Assembly: GCF_028421645.1 (NCBI RefSeq)
Contig: NZ_CP116887.1
Coordinates: 1,986,001-2,050,000, forward strand
Source of the DNA: Aneurinibacillus sp. Ricciae_BoGa-3
GTDB taxonomy: Bacteria > Bacillota > Bacilli > Aneurinibacillales > Aneurinibacillaceae
Direction of reading: 5' to 3'
Length of the DNA stretch: 64,000 bases
The position numbers and the translations under genes were made by a program. Shown here piece by piece: positions 53,107 to 61,713 of the stretch. The notes under the pieces are model-generated. The model was not told where the DNA came from and did not search any database. It was given only the letters and a program-made list of their open reading frames with translations. Position 1 is the stretch's first letter. Each line of letters starts with the position of its first letter.

Positions 53107-53763
53107 ATGCTTAAACAGGTTCAGTTTGATAATCGCAACTTACATGAGCGAGTGTATATATATTTACGGGATAAAATTGTCCTTAATCAGTTACCGCCTG
53201 GATCTAGAATTAATTATGAAGAATTAGTAGAGGAATTAGGAGTAAGTAAGACGCCTTTACGAGATGCGGTCAATCGTCTGCAACAAGAAGGGTTGATTGA
53301 AGTAAAGCCAAGGTCAGGAACCTTTGTCAGTATACCAAAAGTGAGGGATATAGTAGAGATTTATGATGTTCGGAAAGCATTAGAAAGCCAGGCTATTCAA
53401 TTAGCTAGCCCGAGAATCCCGAAAAAGGTATTGGAATCATTGTTAAACGAGGCTGGTCATGCTGAAGCAGAAATTAAAAAGGGCAATGCAGAAACGTTTT
53501 TTCAGGCTGATAGACAATTGCACCAGACGATTATTCAGTTTTCGGAAAATCAACGGTTGATATCCTTTATGAACACATTAGAATTGCAAATTAAATGGTT
53601 TGGAATTATTATTGCGAAAGATTCTGATAGACCCTTGCAAGCTAACGACATGCATAAAAGGATTTTGACAGCACTATATAATGAAAAAGTAGACGAAGCG
53701 AAAAAACTAATGGAAGAACATATAGAAGAAATTAAACTTTATACAGTTGCTGATTACTCGTAG
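53107..53763 (+). CDS. GntR-family regulator, FCD (FadR) subfamily
   Basis: The 218-residue protein has an N-terminal winged helix (NYEELVEELGVSKTPLRDAV, about 37-56) and an all-helical FCD domain (VRDIVEIYDVRKALESQAIQ onward) with metal or ligand His residues such as in ADRQLHQTI and EEHIEEIK. Such regulators respond to small organic acids. No strong ribosome binding site is next to ATG 53107; GGAAGG is about 20 bases away, so translation may be weak. It is a plausible binder of the TCTGATATATCAGA palindromes, by context only. Confidence 0.88.
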   Translation: MLKQVQFDNRNLHERVYIYLRDKIVLNQLPPGSRINYEELVEELGVSKTPLRDAVNRLQQEGLIEVKPRSGTFVSIPKVRDIVEIYDVRKALESQAIQLASPRIPKKVLESLLNEAGHAEAEIKKGNAETFFQADRQLHQTIIQFSENQRLISFMNTLELQIKWFGIIIAKDSDRPLQANDMHKRILTALYNEKVDEAKKLMEEHIEEIKLYTVADYS

Positions 53764-53838
53764 CAGTGTTATCTCTCACGAGTAAAAATAACAATTATAT
53801 TCAGAAAATTTCTAAAACTTTTGATAGGAGTGATGAGT

Positions 53839-54883
53839 ATGTTCGATTTTAGTTCAACCGGTGAACAACAAGAAATGATTGAAAAGGCATCTATTTTTAT
53901 GGACGAATATGTGTATCACAATGAAAAATATATGAGTTATCGGCAGAAGCCCAATCGCTCCCTATATTTTCGGTTCCATGGCACCGGATGCCGGAAATTC
54001 TGAGATTCTATGGCATGCCGGAACACCCGAGCAGAAGAGAAAATATTTACTCCCTTTAGTCAATGGAGACATTCGCTCCTGTTTTGCCATGACTGAACCC
54101 GAAGTATCTGGTTCTGATCCGACAACCCTACTAGCTCGTGCAGAAAAGGACGGGAACGATTGGGTAATAAATGCCCATAAATGGTTCACAACAGGTGCAA
54201 TTGGTGCCTCCTTTTCGATTGTCATGGCGGCCACTGATCCGGATACTCTTCCTCATGAGCGATTCAGTATGTTCATAGTGGATGCTGACAATCCAGGCTT
54301 TGACATCGTTCGGGAAATCGCGCTCATGGGAGATCATTATACCGGGGGGCATGGTGAGGTGCGTTATATCGATTGCCGTATTCCTGCTGAAAATATGCTT
54401 GGAAATCGTGGGGAGGGTTTCAAATTGGCTCAGCTGCGTCTAGGGCCTGGGCGAATTACACATGCGATGCGTTGGATTGGTGTAGCTAAACGGAGTTTCG
54501 ATCTGATGGTTGATCACTCCCTTCGTAGAGAAACCCGAGGAAAAAAATTGGCCGAATTCCAAACCATACAAAATATGATTGCGGACTCGGCAACTGAAAT
54601 TGAAGCAGCCCGATTAATGACTTTGTACGCTGCCTGGAAAATGGATCAAGGTGATCAAGCACGCAAAGAGATTTCGATGATCAAATTTTTTGGCGCAAAA
54701 GTATTACAAGATGTCATTGATCGTGCCATTCAAGTTCATGGGGCACTCGGTATTACAGCAGATACACCACTGGAGGGTTTTTACCGAGAAGCTCGTTCTG
54801 CACGTATCTATGATGGCGCTGACGAAGTACATCGCATGGTAGTGGCGAAGCAGGTTTTAAAAGCATTCCAAATAGGGAGGTAG
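53839..54883 (+). pseudogene. Acyl-CoA dehydrogenase copy 2, internally deleted
   Basis: It is very similar to the dehydrogenase at 17494. From ATG 53839 (after GGAGTGATGAGT) it encodes the first 32 residues, then about 140 bp are missing. The rest resumes at VIGRSPIAPYIFGSMAPD in another frame and stays intact to the end (YDGADEVHRMVVAKQVL). A shorter product could start at 53978 (301 residues) but would lack the N-terminal helical domain and has no good ribosome binding site. It is therefore probably inactive, although the following kinase gene is intact. Confidence 0.9.
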
Positions 54884-54886
54884 TTT

Positions 54887-55939
54887 ATGAGTCAAGAGGA
54901 TCTTTTAACGATTCGTTCAGGTGAAGAGATTAACTGGGTTGAAATTGAACGCTATATTCGGTTCCACAACAATGGTCTTACCCAAGATAGCATGGAGGTC
55001 AAAAAATTTTCAACTGGGTATTCCAACTTGACTTATCTGATCCAGATTGGAAATTGGGAAGGCGTACTTCGCCGCCCACCTTTCGGGAAAATCCCTCCAA
55101 AGGCACACGACATGGAACGGGAATACCGCATTTTACAAAAAATCCATCCCGTTTATCCTTTAGCTCCCGAACCTTATCTATATTGTGAAGATCCTAAGAT
55201 TATGGATAAGCACTTTTATATCATGGAAAAGAAACACGGGGTTGTAGTAGATGATTTCTTACCACCGGCATTTCAAGAAAAGAACACCTGCCGTGTCGTT
55301 TCTGAAACGGTGGTGAATACACTCATACAGCTTCATGAAATTGATTATCAAAAAGTTGGATTATCAGATATTGGGCGCCCCGAGGGCTTTCTGGAAAGAC
55401 AAGTTTATGGCTGGATCAAACGCTACCAGAATGCAAAAACGGATCACATAGATGTGGCGCAGGAAATCGAAAAGTGGTTGATAGACAACATCCCTACTTC
55501 ACATTCTGCAACGATTGTCCACAATGATTTTAAGTTAAATAATATGATGTTATCTCCTCATGATGTAAGTCAGGGCGTTGCAGTTTTTGATTGGGAAATG
55601 TGCACTGTTGGCGATCCGTTAACGGACTTAGGAATTGCACTTGCCTATTGGACAGAGGAAGGAGAAGCGGAAACGGGGCTTACATCCGTTACAGCGAATC
55701 CTGGTTTTATTAAACGTCGAGAATTTATCGAGCTTTATGCCCAAAAAACTGGAAGAGACCTCTCACAGATTGATTATTACCTCACGTTTGCATTTTATAA
55801 AATTGCTGCAGTTCTCCAGCAGATCTATTATCGCTGGAAAAAAGGTGACACCCAGGATCCGCGTTTTTCTCTTTTAGATGTTGGGATACGGAATCTATTG
55901 GATCAAGCTTACCGTGCTCAAAAAAAGGAACTCGTATAG
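54887..55939 (+). CDS. APH-fold kinase, copy 2
   Basis: This 350-residue paralogue of the kinase at 18683 has all key motifs: FSTGYSNLTYLIQIG, LRRPPFG, HNDFKLNN and FDWEMCTVGDPLTD. GGGAGG lies six bases before ATG 54887, three bases after the dehydrogenase remnant stop. The predicted role is phosphorylation of a hydroxyacyl-CoA for the linked dehydrogenase. Because its local partner is broken, it may work with the intact dehydrogenase of the first island. Confidence 0.9.
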   Translation: MSQEDLLTIRSGEEINWVEIERYIRFHNNGLTQDSMEVKKFSTGYSNLTYLIQIGNWEGVLRRPPFGKIPPKAHDMEREYRILQKIHPVYPLAPEPYLYCEDPKIMDKHFYIMEKKHGVVVDDFLPPAFQEKNTCRVVSETVVNTLIQLHEIDYQKVGLSDIGRPEGFLERQVYGWIKRYQNAKTDHIDVAQEIEKWLIDNIPTSHSATIVHNDFKLNNMMLSPHDVSQGVAVFDWEMCTVGDPLTDLGIALAYWTEEGEAETGLTSVTANPGFIKRREFIELYAQKTGRDLSQIDYYLTFAFYKIAAVLQQIYYRWKKGDTQDPRFSLLDVGIRNLLDQAYRAQKKELV

Positions 55940-56065
55940 GTGAATCAGCGAAAGTAATTCATGTTGCTGAACCATCTTTAGTATCTGGAATCAGTCTGTA
56001 CAGTATTATGTTGCTGCTATATTTTAAACGGTACCCATTTAGGAGGGAGAGATCCCTCTTTTTTC

Positions 56066-56402
56066 TATCGAGGCCTTATTTTCCTTTGCTTGCCAGCCGG
56101 CGATTCGCTTCTAAGCACCATCGTAAACGTGAACGTTTTACCATATTCACCAATGGTCTTCCCTTTGAATCGGAAACTGAGCTGGTATAAACAAGATTTT
56201 CACACCTGTTAATGCGATGGCCCTTGCTAGTTCCGGAAAGCGGATATCATAACAAATTTCAACTGAGGACAAGTGCCCTTCGATTTCGAAAACAGTATAC
56301 TCTTTTCCCGGAACTAGATAAAGCACATGATCCTTTAACGTAAACCGAGTGCTATAATCAATGATCGCATGTTGAATAGATTCATATGCATGAATTTTTT
56401 AA
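56066..56402 (-). pseudogene. Carbon-nitrogen hydrolase (nitrilase family) fragment
   Basis: The minus strand reads HAYESIQHAIIDYSTRFTLK, VPGKEYTVFEIEG, then the nucleophile region VEICYDIRFPELARAIALTG and ILFIPAQFP, before stops. This is the core of C-N hydrolases such as omega-amidases. Both ends are missing. The rest of 55940-56581 shows no gene. Confidence 0.75.
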
Positions 56403-56581
56403 GTTGCCATGGCATGCCGCATCTATAAATATAAAATAATTAAATTAAAAATTCAATGTATTTTAAAATCTTTGATGTTTCATAATTTGTAGAATAAGGG
56501 CGAAATATTTCAGTTGATTATTAATTTTAAAAATAATACATTAATTAAGTTGTTACTATACATAAAAGGGATGAAATATTA

Positions 56582-56914
56582 ATGGATTGCTCGGTTGATG
56601 CACAAATTAGCGAACTGAAAAGGTTAATGACAAGTACAGCTGAGAAATATAATTTCAACTTCCTGCATCCGGATGTAATTGAAATTAGTCAAAAACTTGA
56701 CGTTCTAATTGTACAGGCAATAAAAGAAAAGCATCCAGTCCACCGTGGGAAGGATGCGAGTTCTATTTGTAAGCACATTACTAAGCTGTCTGTATTCCTT
56801 TTTTTATCAATTTGGCAATCAAGACGGCTGCTTCCCTATCTATATCTTCATTGGAATGTAAGCTCATCTGGGTTTCATACTATTCGTACAGTTTCATGGA
56901 CACTTGTTAGTTAA
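56582..56914 (+). CDS. Spo0E-family aspartyl-phosphate phosphatase, extended tail
   Basis: The first 50 residues (ISELKRLMTSTAEKYNFNFL, then VIEISQKLDVLIVQAIKEK) are a typical Spo0E-like two-helix protein with the SQKLD signature. Such proteins remove phosphate from Spo0A and delay sporulation. Normal members end soon after this point. Here the frame continues to 110 residues with unlike sequence, probably because the original stop was lost. AAAGGGATG precedes ATG 56582. Confidence 0.75.
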   Translation: MDCSVDAQISELKRLMTSTAEKYNFNFLHPDVIEISQKLDVLIVQAIKEKHPVHRGKDASSICKHITKLSVFLFLSIWQSRRLLPYLYLHWNVSSSGFHTIRTVSWTLVS

Positions 56915-56975
56915 CGCTCTAATATGAAATATAAGAGGAAGTGTCCAATATGAATTAAGGCAAATCAAACTAAAT

Positions 56976-57848
56976 CTACATCGACGATACAATCAATTTA
57001 ATAAGTTGTTGCTTTGTTTGGCTTAAATAGTTTCTTTTTTTAGAAGAAATTAATAATCCTATAGGAAATTTGGGATCATATCCATTAACCTTAAATGATA
57101 TTGTATTTTGGTTTAAAACAGTTCCCTTTGGTATGATGCCTATTGCATCCCCAACAACCATTTGTGGAATTAGATGTAGTGAACTACAATTATAGACTCT
57201 TTTAAAGGCTAAATTGTTTTCTAATAAGAAAGCGTTCACTGATTGGTAATAATAACAACTATTTTCTCCAATGAAAATAGGATAATTGATTATATCAGAT
57301 ATTTCAACTGACTCTTTTTGTAACACCGGATGATTAGGATTATTTACTATAAATTCAACTTGTTCTTTACAAAGTGGAGTGAAATTGACGTTGGAGATAT
57401 TTTGGTTATTTCCACATACAGCAAAATCAATCTGATTTTGATCGATCATTTTTGATAAAAGAGCTGTATTTCCCACGACAAAATCACAATGTATGTACGG
57501 TTTCTCATTGTTTAAATATTTTAATATAGACGGCATTAATTTTTTAGTAAAAGACTCTAATAATCCTATTCTTAATTTCCCCTTCTCCTCACTGCTTATA
57601 CGCTGTGCTTGAGATATTGAATAATCCCAATGCATTAACAAGTTATCTACTTCCTCCGCAAATAAGTTACCTTCATCCGTTAGTCGAGCATCCCACCCTC
57701 GTTCAAATAGAAGAAAACCAAGCTCTTTTTCTAGTTTTTTTATATGTGTCGTTACTGTTGACTGAGCATAATTTAATTTTTTTGCCGCAAGTGAAAAAGT
57801 TCCTGCTTCAACAATCATTTTAAATGTTTTTAACTCTTTTATATCCAT
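56976..57848 (-). CDS. LysR-family regulator
   Basis: The 290-residue protein has an N-terminal winged helix (LKTFKMIVEAGTFSLAAKKL, then AQSTVTTHIKKLEKELGFLL) and a periplasmic-binding-like effector domain. I chose ATG 57848, preceded by GAGGTGTGAG; ATG 57860 is in frame four codons earlier and overlaps that site. It is transcribed away from the tautomerase/CMD pair, the usual layout for a LysR activator and its target. The 110-bp gap between them must hold the shared control region. Confidence 0.9.
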   Translation of the reverse strand: MDIKELKTFKMIVEAGTFSLAAKKLNYAQSTVTTHIKKLEKELGFLLFERGWDARLTDEGNLFAEEVDNLLMHWDYSISQAQRISSEEKGKLRIGLLESFTKKLMPSILKYLNNEKPYIHCDFVVGNTALLSKMIDQNQIDFAVCGNNQNISNVNFTPLCKEQVEFIVNNPNHPVLQKESVEISDIINYPIFIGENSCYYYQSVNAFLLENNLAFKRVYNCSSLHLIPQMVVGDAIGIIPKGTVLNQNTISFKVNGYDPKFPIGLLISSKKRNYLSQTKQQLIKLIVSSM

Positions 57849-57958
57849 CTCACACCTCATCTTTATCGGTTTTATTGATAATAATATAACGTATTTTCAA
57901 TTATACAAATTGAAGTATGCGAATTAAAATAATATTACAAGAAAGGGAGTGAGACTAT

Positions 57959-58372
57959 ATGCCTTTTGTTAATGTTTATTATCCTGAAGGTGTAACGGAT
58001 CAAGAAAAATTAAAAAAGGTGAGCAATAGTATTCATCGTTCATTAATTGAACATTTTAAAGTTCCGGAAAATGATTACTTTCACATGTTTTTTCCCTACC
58101 AATCTAATCAATTTTTTTACGATCCGTTTTACCTGTTAGAAGGAAAGAAAAAGAGAAGAGAAAAAATGATACATGTTTCCATTGCATGTGGGCCAGGAAG
58201 AACAATGAATCAGAAAAGTAATTTATATCAATCCATATCGAAAGCTATTTCTAATGATTTAAACATCTCCACAACTGATATTTTTATTACATTAAACGAG
58301 ACATCTGCTGAAAACTGGTCATTTGGTCAAGGAATAGCACAAATGGTTAATACGAAGGAGGAAAAGGAATAG
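57959..58372 (+). CDS. Tautomerase-superfamily protein
   Basis: The 137-residue protein has the conserved start MPFVNVYYPEGV, with Pro1 as catalytic base after Met removal, and two beta-alpha-beta units as in the tautomerase_2 group (TNxxGPGR-like IACGPGRTMNQK, and NETSAENWSFGQG). Substrates of such enzymes are enol/keto acids of aromatic or halo-acid breakdown. GAAAGGGAGTGAG precedes ATG 57959. It overlaps the next gene by one base. Confidence 0.85.
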   Translation: MPFVNVYYPEGVTDQEKLKKVSNSIHRSLIEHFKVPENDYFHMFFPYQSNQFFYDPFYLLEGKKKRREKMIHVSIACGPGRTMNQKSNLYQSISKAISNDLNISTTDIFITLNETSAENWSFGQGIAQMVNTKEEKE

Positions 58373-58680
58373 TGAATGATCGTATTGAATCCAATATACC
58401 AAAGAAAATGAGAGAAATTGCTCCCGATTTTGTTGATTACAGTGAAAACGTATTATTCGAAAAAGTGTGGAGAGATCCTACTTTAACATCAAAAGAAAGA
58501 AGTTTAATTACACTTTCCGCTTTGATTAGTATTGGCAACACTGAACAACTACCATTTCATCTACAATTAGCTCAAAAGAATGGAATTAACGAAAACGAAA
58601 TTATTGCTTTGATAACACAAATGGCCTTTTACGTTGGATGGCCTAAAGCTGCCTCTGCGTTAAATATCATAATAAATTAA
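58372..58680 (+). CDS. Carboxymuconolactone decarboxylase-like (AhpD fold) protein
   Basis: This 102-residue all-helical protein has LTSKERSLITLSALISIGNT, then LPFHLQLAQKNGINENEIIA and FYVGWPKAASAL. That is the CMD family pattern without the CxxC of AhpD, so a decarboxylase/lyase role is more likely than peroxidase reduction. The GTG start at 58372 overlaps the tautomerase stop. With the tautomerase and LysR regulator it forms a small catabolic unit, substrate unknown. Confidence 0.88.
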   Translation: MNDRIESNIPKKMREIAPDFVDYSENVLFEKVWRDPTLTSKERSLITLSALISIGNTEQLPFHLQLAQKNGINENEIIALITQMAFYVGWPKAASALNIIIN

Positions 58681-58721
58681 AAATGACAACTTAGTTTTTC
58701 CTATTACCGTTTTTCGGTAAA

Positions 58722-58945
58722 ATGGGCACAACAAAAGCCCATAGCTAACAAAACTATGGACTCTAGTTTTTCAACAATTGGAGTCTGTTAAAACATAAAG
58801 GAGTGGAGTGCTAACTTATACTACTTGTTAGCAAAAAACATTATAGCACCAGTTAAAAACGGGTAGTTAGTATTCAGACAATGGTCACGCAATGTTCAAT
58901 AAGGGAACTAAAAAAGTCCATAGCAGTTTATGCTATGGACTCTAT
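58722..58945. repeat. Dispersed intergenic repeat, copy B
   Basis: It matches 20641-20890 in the same orientation (GAGTGCTAAC…GTTAGCA, AACATTATAGCA, GGTCACGCAATGTTCAA). This copy has a perfect hairpin AGTCCATAGCA/TGCTATGGACT at 58915-58941. No shared frame is seen. Around it, 58681-59169 holds no gene. Confidence 0.7.
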
Positions 58946-59169
58946 AAGAAGGGTCGAGATTTTAAACAATTTGGGACGTTCGTTTAATGCTAGACAAAGA
59001 ATCGACATGGCATGCGGAATGGTGTTACGAAGCGCGATAATAAAATGCATATTCCGCTTCAAGTCTATTATACCATAAAATTTAGTTTTAAATAGGTATT
59101 TCATTAACTAACCAATTCTGAAATAATAGGCGATGAATAAATAGCAAAACGGTAGTGTAAAAAAAACAT

Positions 59170-59199
59170 TTGACACTCAAGATATAATCAGATTATTAT
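59170..59199 (+). promoter_or_regulatory. Promoter of the rbs operon
   Basis: TTGACA at 59170-59175 and TATTAT at 59194-59199 are 18 bp apart. The operator at 59212 lies at the expected transcription start. Confidence 0.6.
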
Positions 59200-59211
59200 C
59201 AAATATATAAA

Positions 59212-59227
59212 ATGTAAACGTTTAGAT
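59212..59227. promoter_or_regulatory. RbsR/CcpA operator before rbsR
   Basis: ATGTAAACGTTTAGAT is a LacI-family type palindrome (TAAACGTTTA core) and fits a catabolite-responsive element well. A near-identical copy is at 60278-60295. Confidence 0.75.
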
Positions 59228-59259
59228 ATTCTCTTAGTAAGCGACCGCAAAGGAGTATT

Positions 59260-60261
59260 ATGTCCACGATTAAGGATGTTGCGAAAAAAGCAAATGTTTC
59301 AATTGCTACAGTTTCACGTGTTATTAACTGTTTAGGAGGGGTAAAACCTTCTACTGAGAGCCGTATACGGGAGGCCATTGAAGAGTTAAATTATTCTCCT
59401 AACGTAATAGCCAGGAGTATGGTTGTCAAAAGGACTCAAACAATTGGGGTGATTGTTCCCGATATTGCAAACCCTTTCTTTCCGGAAGTAATTAAAGGTA
59501 TTGAGGAATATGCAAGAGAATATGGTTTTACCACGTTCTTAGCAAACAGCGATGAATCAGTGGATGAAGAATCAAGAATTCTGAGTGCACTAAGAGAAAG
59601 ACGTGTAGATGGACTAATTGTAACAACAGCAAGTGAACTAGACAGTCCTTTAGTTGAATTTGAATTTGATAGTTCCCCAATTGTACTACTTGACCGTTAT
59701 ATTCATAAATCCCCCTATGATTCGGTTGTAATTGATAATACAAGAGGGGCATACACTGCTGTTAAACATTTGGTTACCGAAGGTCATACAAAAATTGGCC
59801 TCATTGGAGGACCATCGAATGTTACTCCTGGCAGGGACCGGACTAAGGGATACATACAAGCCCATACGGACTTCGAAATCCCAATTCGCCAAGAGTATAT
59901 TCTGGAAGGAGACTTTAAAGAAGAGAGCGGTTATCGACTAGGAGAAAAATTGTTGGCGATGAGTCAGCCACCAACAGCAATTTTTTCGGCTAACAACTTG
60001 ATGACTCTTGGATTATTGAAGTACATTCAACGTCGGCATCTACAATTAGGAAAAGATATCACCGTTATTGGTTTTGACGACTTGGATCTTGCTACATTTA
60101 TTGAACCTCCATTAACCGTGGTCTCCCGTCCAATGCGATACATGGGGGAAATTGCGGCAAGTTTACTTATCGAAAGAATAAATGGAGCAGAGTTTAAAGA
60201 ACCTAGGAAAATTGTACTTTTACCACAATTAGTTATACGAAAATCCACCAATAACAAATAA
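59260..60261 (+). CDS. rbsR: Ribose operon repressor RbsR (LacI family)
   Basis: The 333-residue repressor starts with the LacI helix-turn-helix and hinge (TIKDVAKKANVSIATVSRVI, then YSPNVIARSMVVKRT). A periplasmic-binding-like sugar domain follows (IGVIVPDIANPFFPEVIKGI, VIGFDDLDLATFIEPPLTVV). Place at the head of rbsKDAC and flanking operators make RbsR the best call. ATG 59260 follows CAAAGGAG. Confidence 0.93.
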   Translation: MSTIKDVAKKANVSIATVSRVINCLGGVKPSTESRIREAIEELNYSPNVIARSMVVKRTQTIGVIVPDIANPFFPEVIKGIEEYAREYGFTTFLANSDESVDEESRILSALRERRVDGLIVTTASELDSPLVEFEFDSSPIVLLDRYIHKSPYDSVVIDNTRGAYTAVKHLVTEGHTKIGLIGGPSNVTPGRDRTKGYIQAHTDFEIPIRQEYILEGDFKEESGYRLGEKLLAMSQPPTAIFSANNLMTLGLLKYIQRRHLQLGKDITVIGFDDLDLATFIEPPLTVVSRPMRYMGEIAASLLIERINGAEFKEPRKIVLLPQLVIRKSTNNK

Positions 60262-60277
60262 TTTTTTTAAAACTAAA

Positions 60278-60295
60278 AATGTAAACGTTTAGATT
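60278..60295. promoter_or_regulatory. RbsR/CcpA operator between rbsR and rbsK
   Basis: AATGTAAACGTTTAGATT repeats the sequence at 59212. Two copies around rbsR could allow looping or roadblock repression. Confidence 0.7.
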
Positions 60296-60310
60296 GGAGA
60301 GTGAGTAATT

Positions 60311-61258
60311 TTGAGAGAAAAATTTATCACTGTTTTAGGAAGCATGACAATGGATTTAGTAGCTAAAACGCAAAGAAGGCCCATCAAGGGAGAGACGGTT
60401 TTGGGAGAAGCCTTTGCCATGGTTCCCGGCGGAAAAGGTGCAAACCAAGCAGTCACGGCTGCTAAATTAGGGGCAAAAACATATATGGTGGGCAGGTTAG
60501 GAAATGACTTGTTTAGAAATTCTATCTTGGATAATTTAGCAAGAGAAGGAGTAGTTACCGAGTTTATAAAAACGGATAACGAAACTGCTACCGGTATTGC
60601 CCATATTAGCGTCGATGCACTAGGCGATAATAGTATTATAATTGTGCCACTTGCAAATGCAAATGTGGATGAACTGGATGTTAACGAGGTTGAAGATCTT
60701 ATTTCCCGTTCAGCACTGCTTATGCTTCAACTCGAAGTTCCACTTAAAACAGTCCTTCATGCAACAAAAGTTGCAAAAAAACACAATATACCAGTCATTT
60801 TAAATCCGGCACCAGCACAAAGTCTCCCTGATGAATTATATGCCTATATCGATTATCTAACACCAAACGAAACCGAAACAGAAATATTAACTGGCATTAA
60901 AATAACCAGCATAGAATCTGCAAAAGTAGCCGCAAAAGAATTGCTAAACCGTGGCGTTAGAAATGTTGTCATAACACTTGGAGAAAATGGATGTCTACTA
61001 TCAGATGGGATGGAATTCCACCATGTTTCCGCTCAGAAGGTCGAAGTGGTGGATACCACTGCGGCAGGAGATGCCTTTAACGGTGGTATGGCCGTTGGAC
61101 TTTTAAAAGGAATGTCAATTAAAGAAGCAGTTACATATGGCGGACTAGTCGGTACTCTTGCTGTAACCAAGTTCGGAGCACAGTCTTCCTTACCTTCTAT
61201 TGATGAAGTCAACAACTTTTTAAAACACCAGGTGCCTCATTCATTAAATAAAAATTAA
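60311..61258 (+). CDS. rbsK: Ribokinase
   Basis: This 315-residue PfkB-family sugar kinase makes ribose 5-phosphate. GGKGANQA at 40-47 binds ribose, NPAPAQSLP and TPNETETEILTG follow, and DTTAAGDAFNGG carries the catalytic Asp and anion hole. The start is TTG 60311 after GGAGAGTGAG. It is followed two bases after its stop by the frame of rbsD. Confidence 0.95.
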   Translation: MREKFITVLGSMTMDLVAKTQRRPIKGETVLGEAFAMVPGGKGANQAVTAAKLGAKTYMVGRLGNDLFRNSILDNLAREGVVTEFIKTDNETATGIAHISVDALGDNSIIIVPLANANVDELDVNEVEDLISRSALLMLQLEVPLKTVLHATKVAKKHNIPVILNPAPAQSLPDELYAYIDYLTPNETETEILTGIKITSIESAKVAAKELLNRGVRNVVITLGENGCLLSDGMEFHHVSAQKVEVVDTTAAGDAFNGGMAVGLLKGMSIKEAVTYGGLVGTLAVTKFGAQSSLPSIDEVNNFLKHQVPHSLNKN

Positions 61259-61271
61259 GGTGGGATTTCAC

Positions 61272-61667
61272 ATGAAAAGGTCAGGCATTCTAAATCCACA
61301 GCTTTCAAGGGTGATAGCAGAAACTGGTCACACTGATCTTTTGGTTGTTACGGATGCGGGGCTACCCATTCCGCAAGAAATAGAGCGGGTAGATTTGTCT
61401 CTTGTTCAGGGGAAACCGGCATTCCTAGACGTCCTACGGGAAGTAGTAACCGAATTAGAAGTCGAAAAAATAATTCTTGCTGAAGAAACAGAAAAGATAA
61501 GTCCTAATATGTATAGGGATATTGTAAACCTGCTGCCTGGAATACCTATTGAAACTATGCCTCATGAAGCCTTTAAAGAAAAAACTAAGCAAGCAAAAGC
61601 AGCAATTCGCTCAGGTGAATTTACATCATACGCAAATGTTATTTTAGTTGCTGGAGTAGTTTACTAA
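61272..61667 (+). CDS. rbsD: D-ribose pyranase
   Basis: The 131-residue enzyme converts beta-pyranose to beta-furanose ribose for the kinase. The conserved start is MKRSGILNPQLSRVIAETGH, with the catalytic His in GHTD, and the end is EFTSYANVILVAGVVY. ATG 61272 follows AAGGTGGG; the in-frame GTG 61260 is inside that site. Confidence 0.95.
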   Translation: MKRSGILNPQLSRVIAETGHTDLLVVTDAGLPIPQEIERVDLSLVQGKPAFLDVLREVVTELEVEKIILAEETEKISPNMYRDIVNLLPGIPIETMPHEAFKEKTKQAKAAIRSGEFTSYANVILVAGVVY

Positions 61668-61713
61668 AAGTTTCCACAATGACAATTAGATGTTGAAAGC
61701 GAGTTGAGAAGAG

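Noticed and set aside
53978-54883. Shortened functional acyl-CoA dehydrogenase from an internal ATG
   Set aside because: No ribosome binding site precedes the ATG, and the N-terminal helical domain needed for the fold is missing; treated as part of a pseudogene.
58881-59078. 65-codon plus-strand frame before rbsR
   Set aside because: It begins inside the dispersed repeat, crosses a perfect hairpin and has no ribosome binding site.
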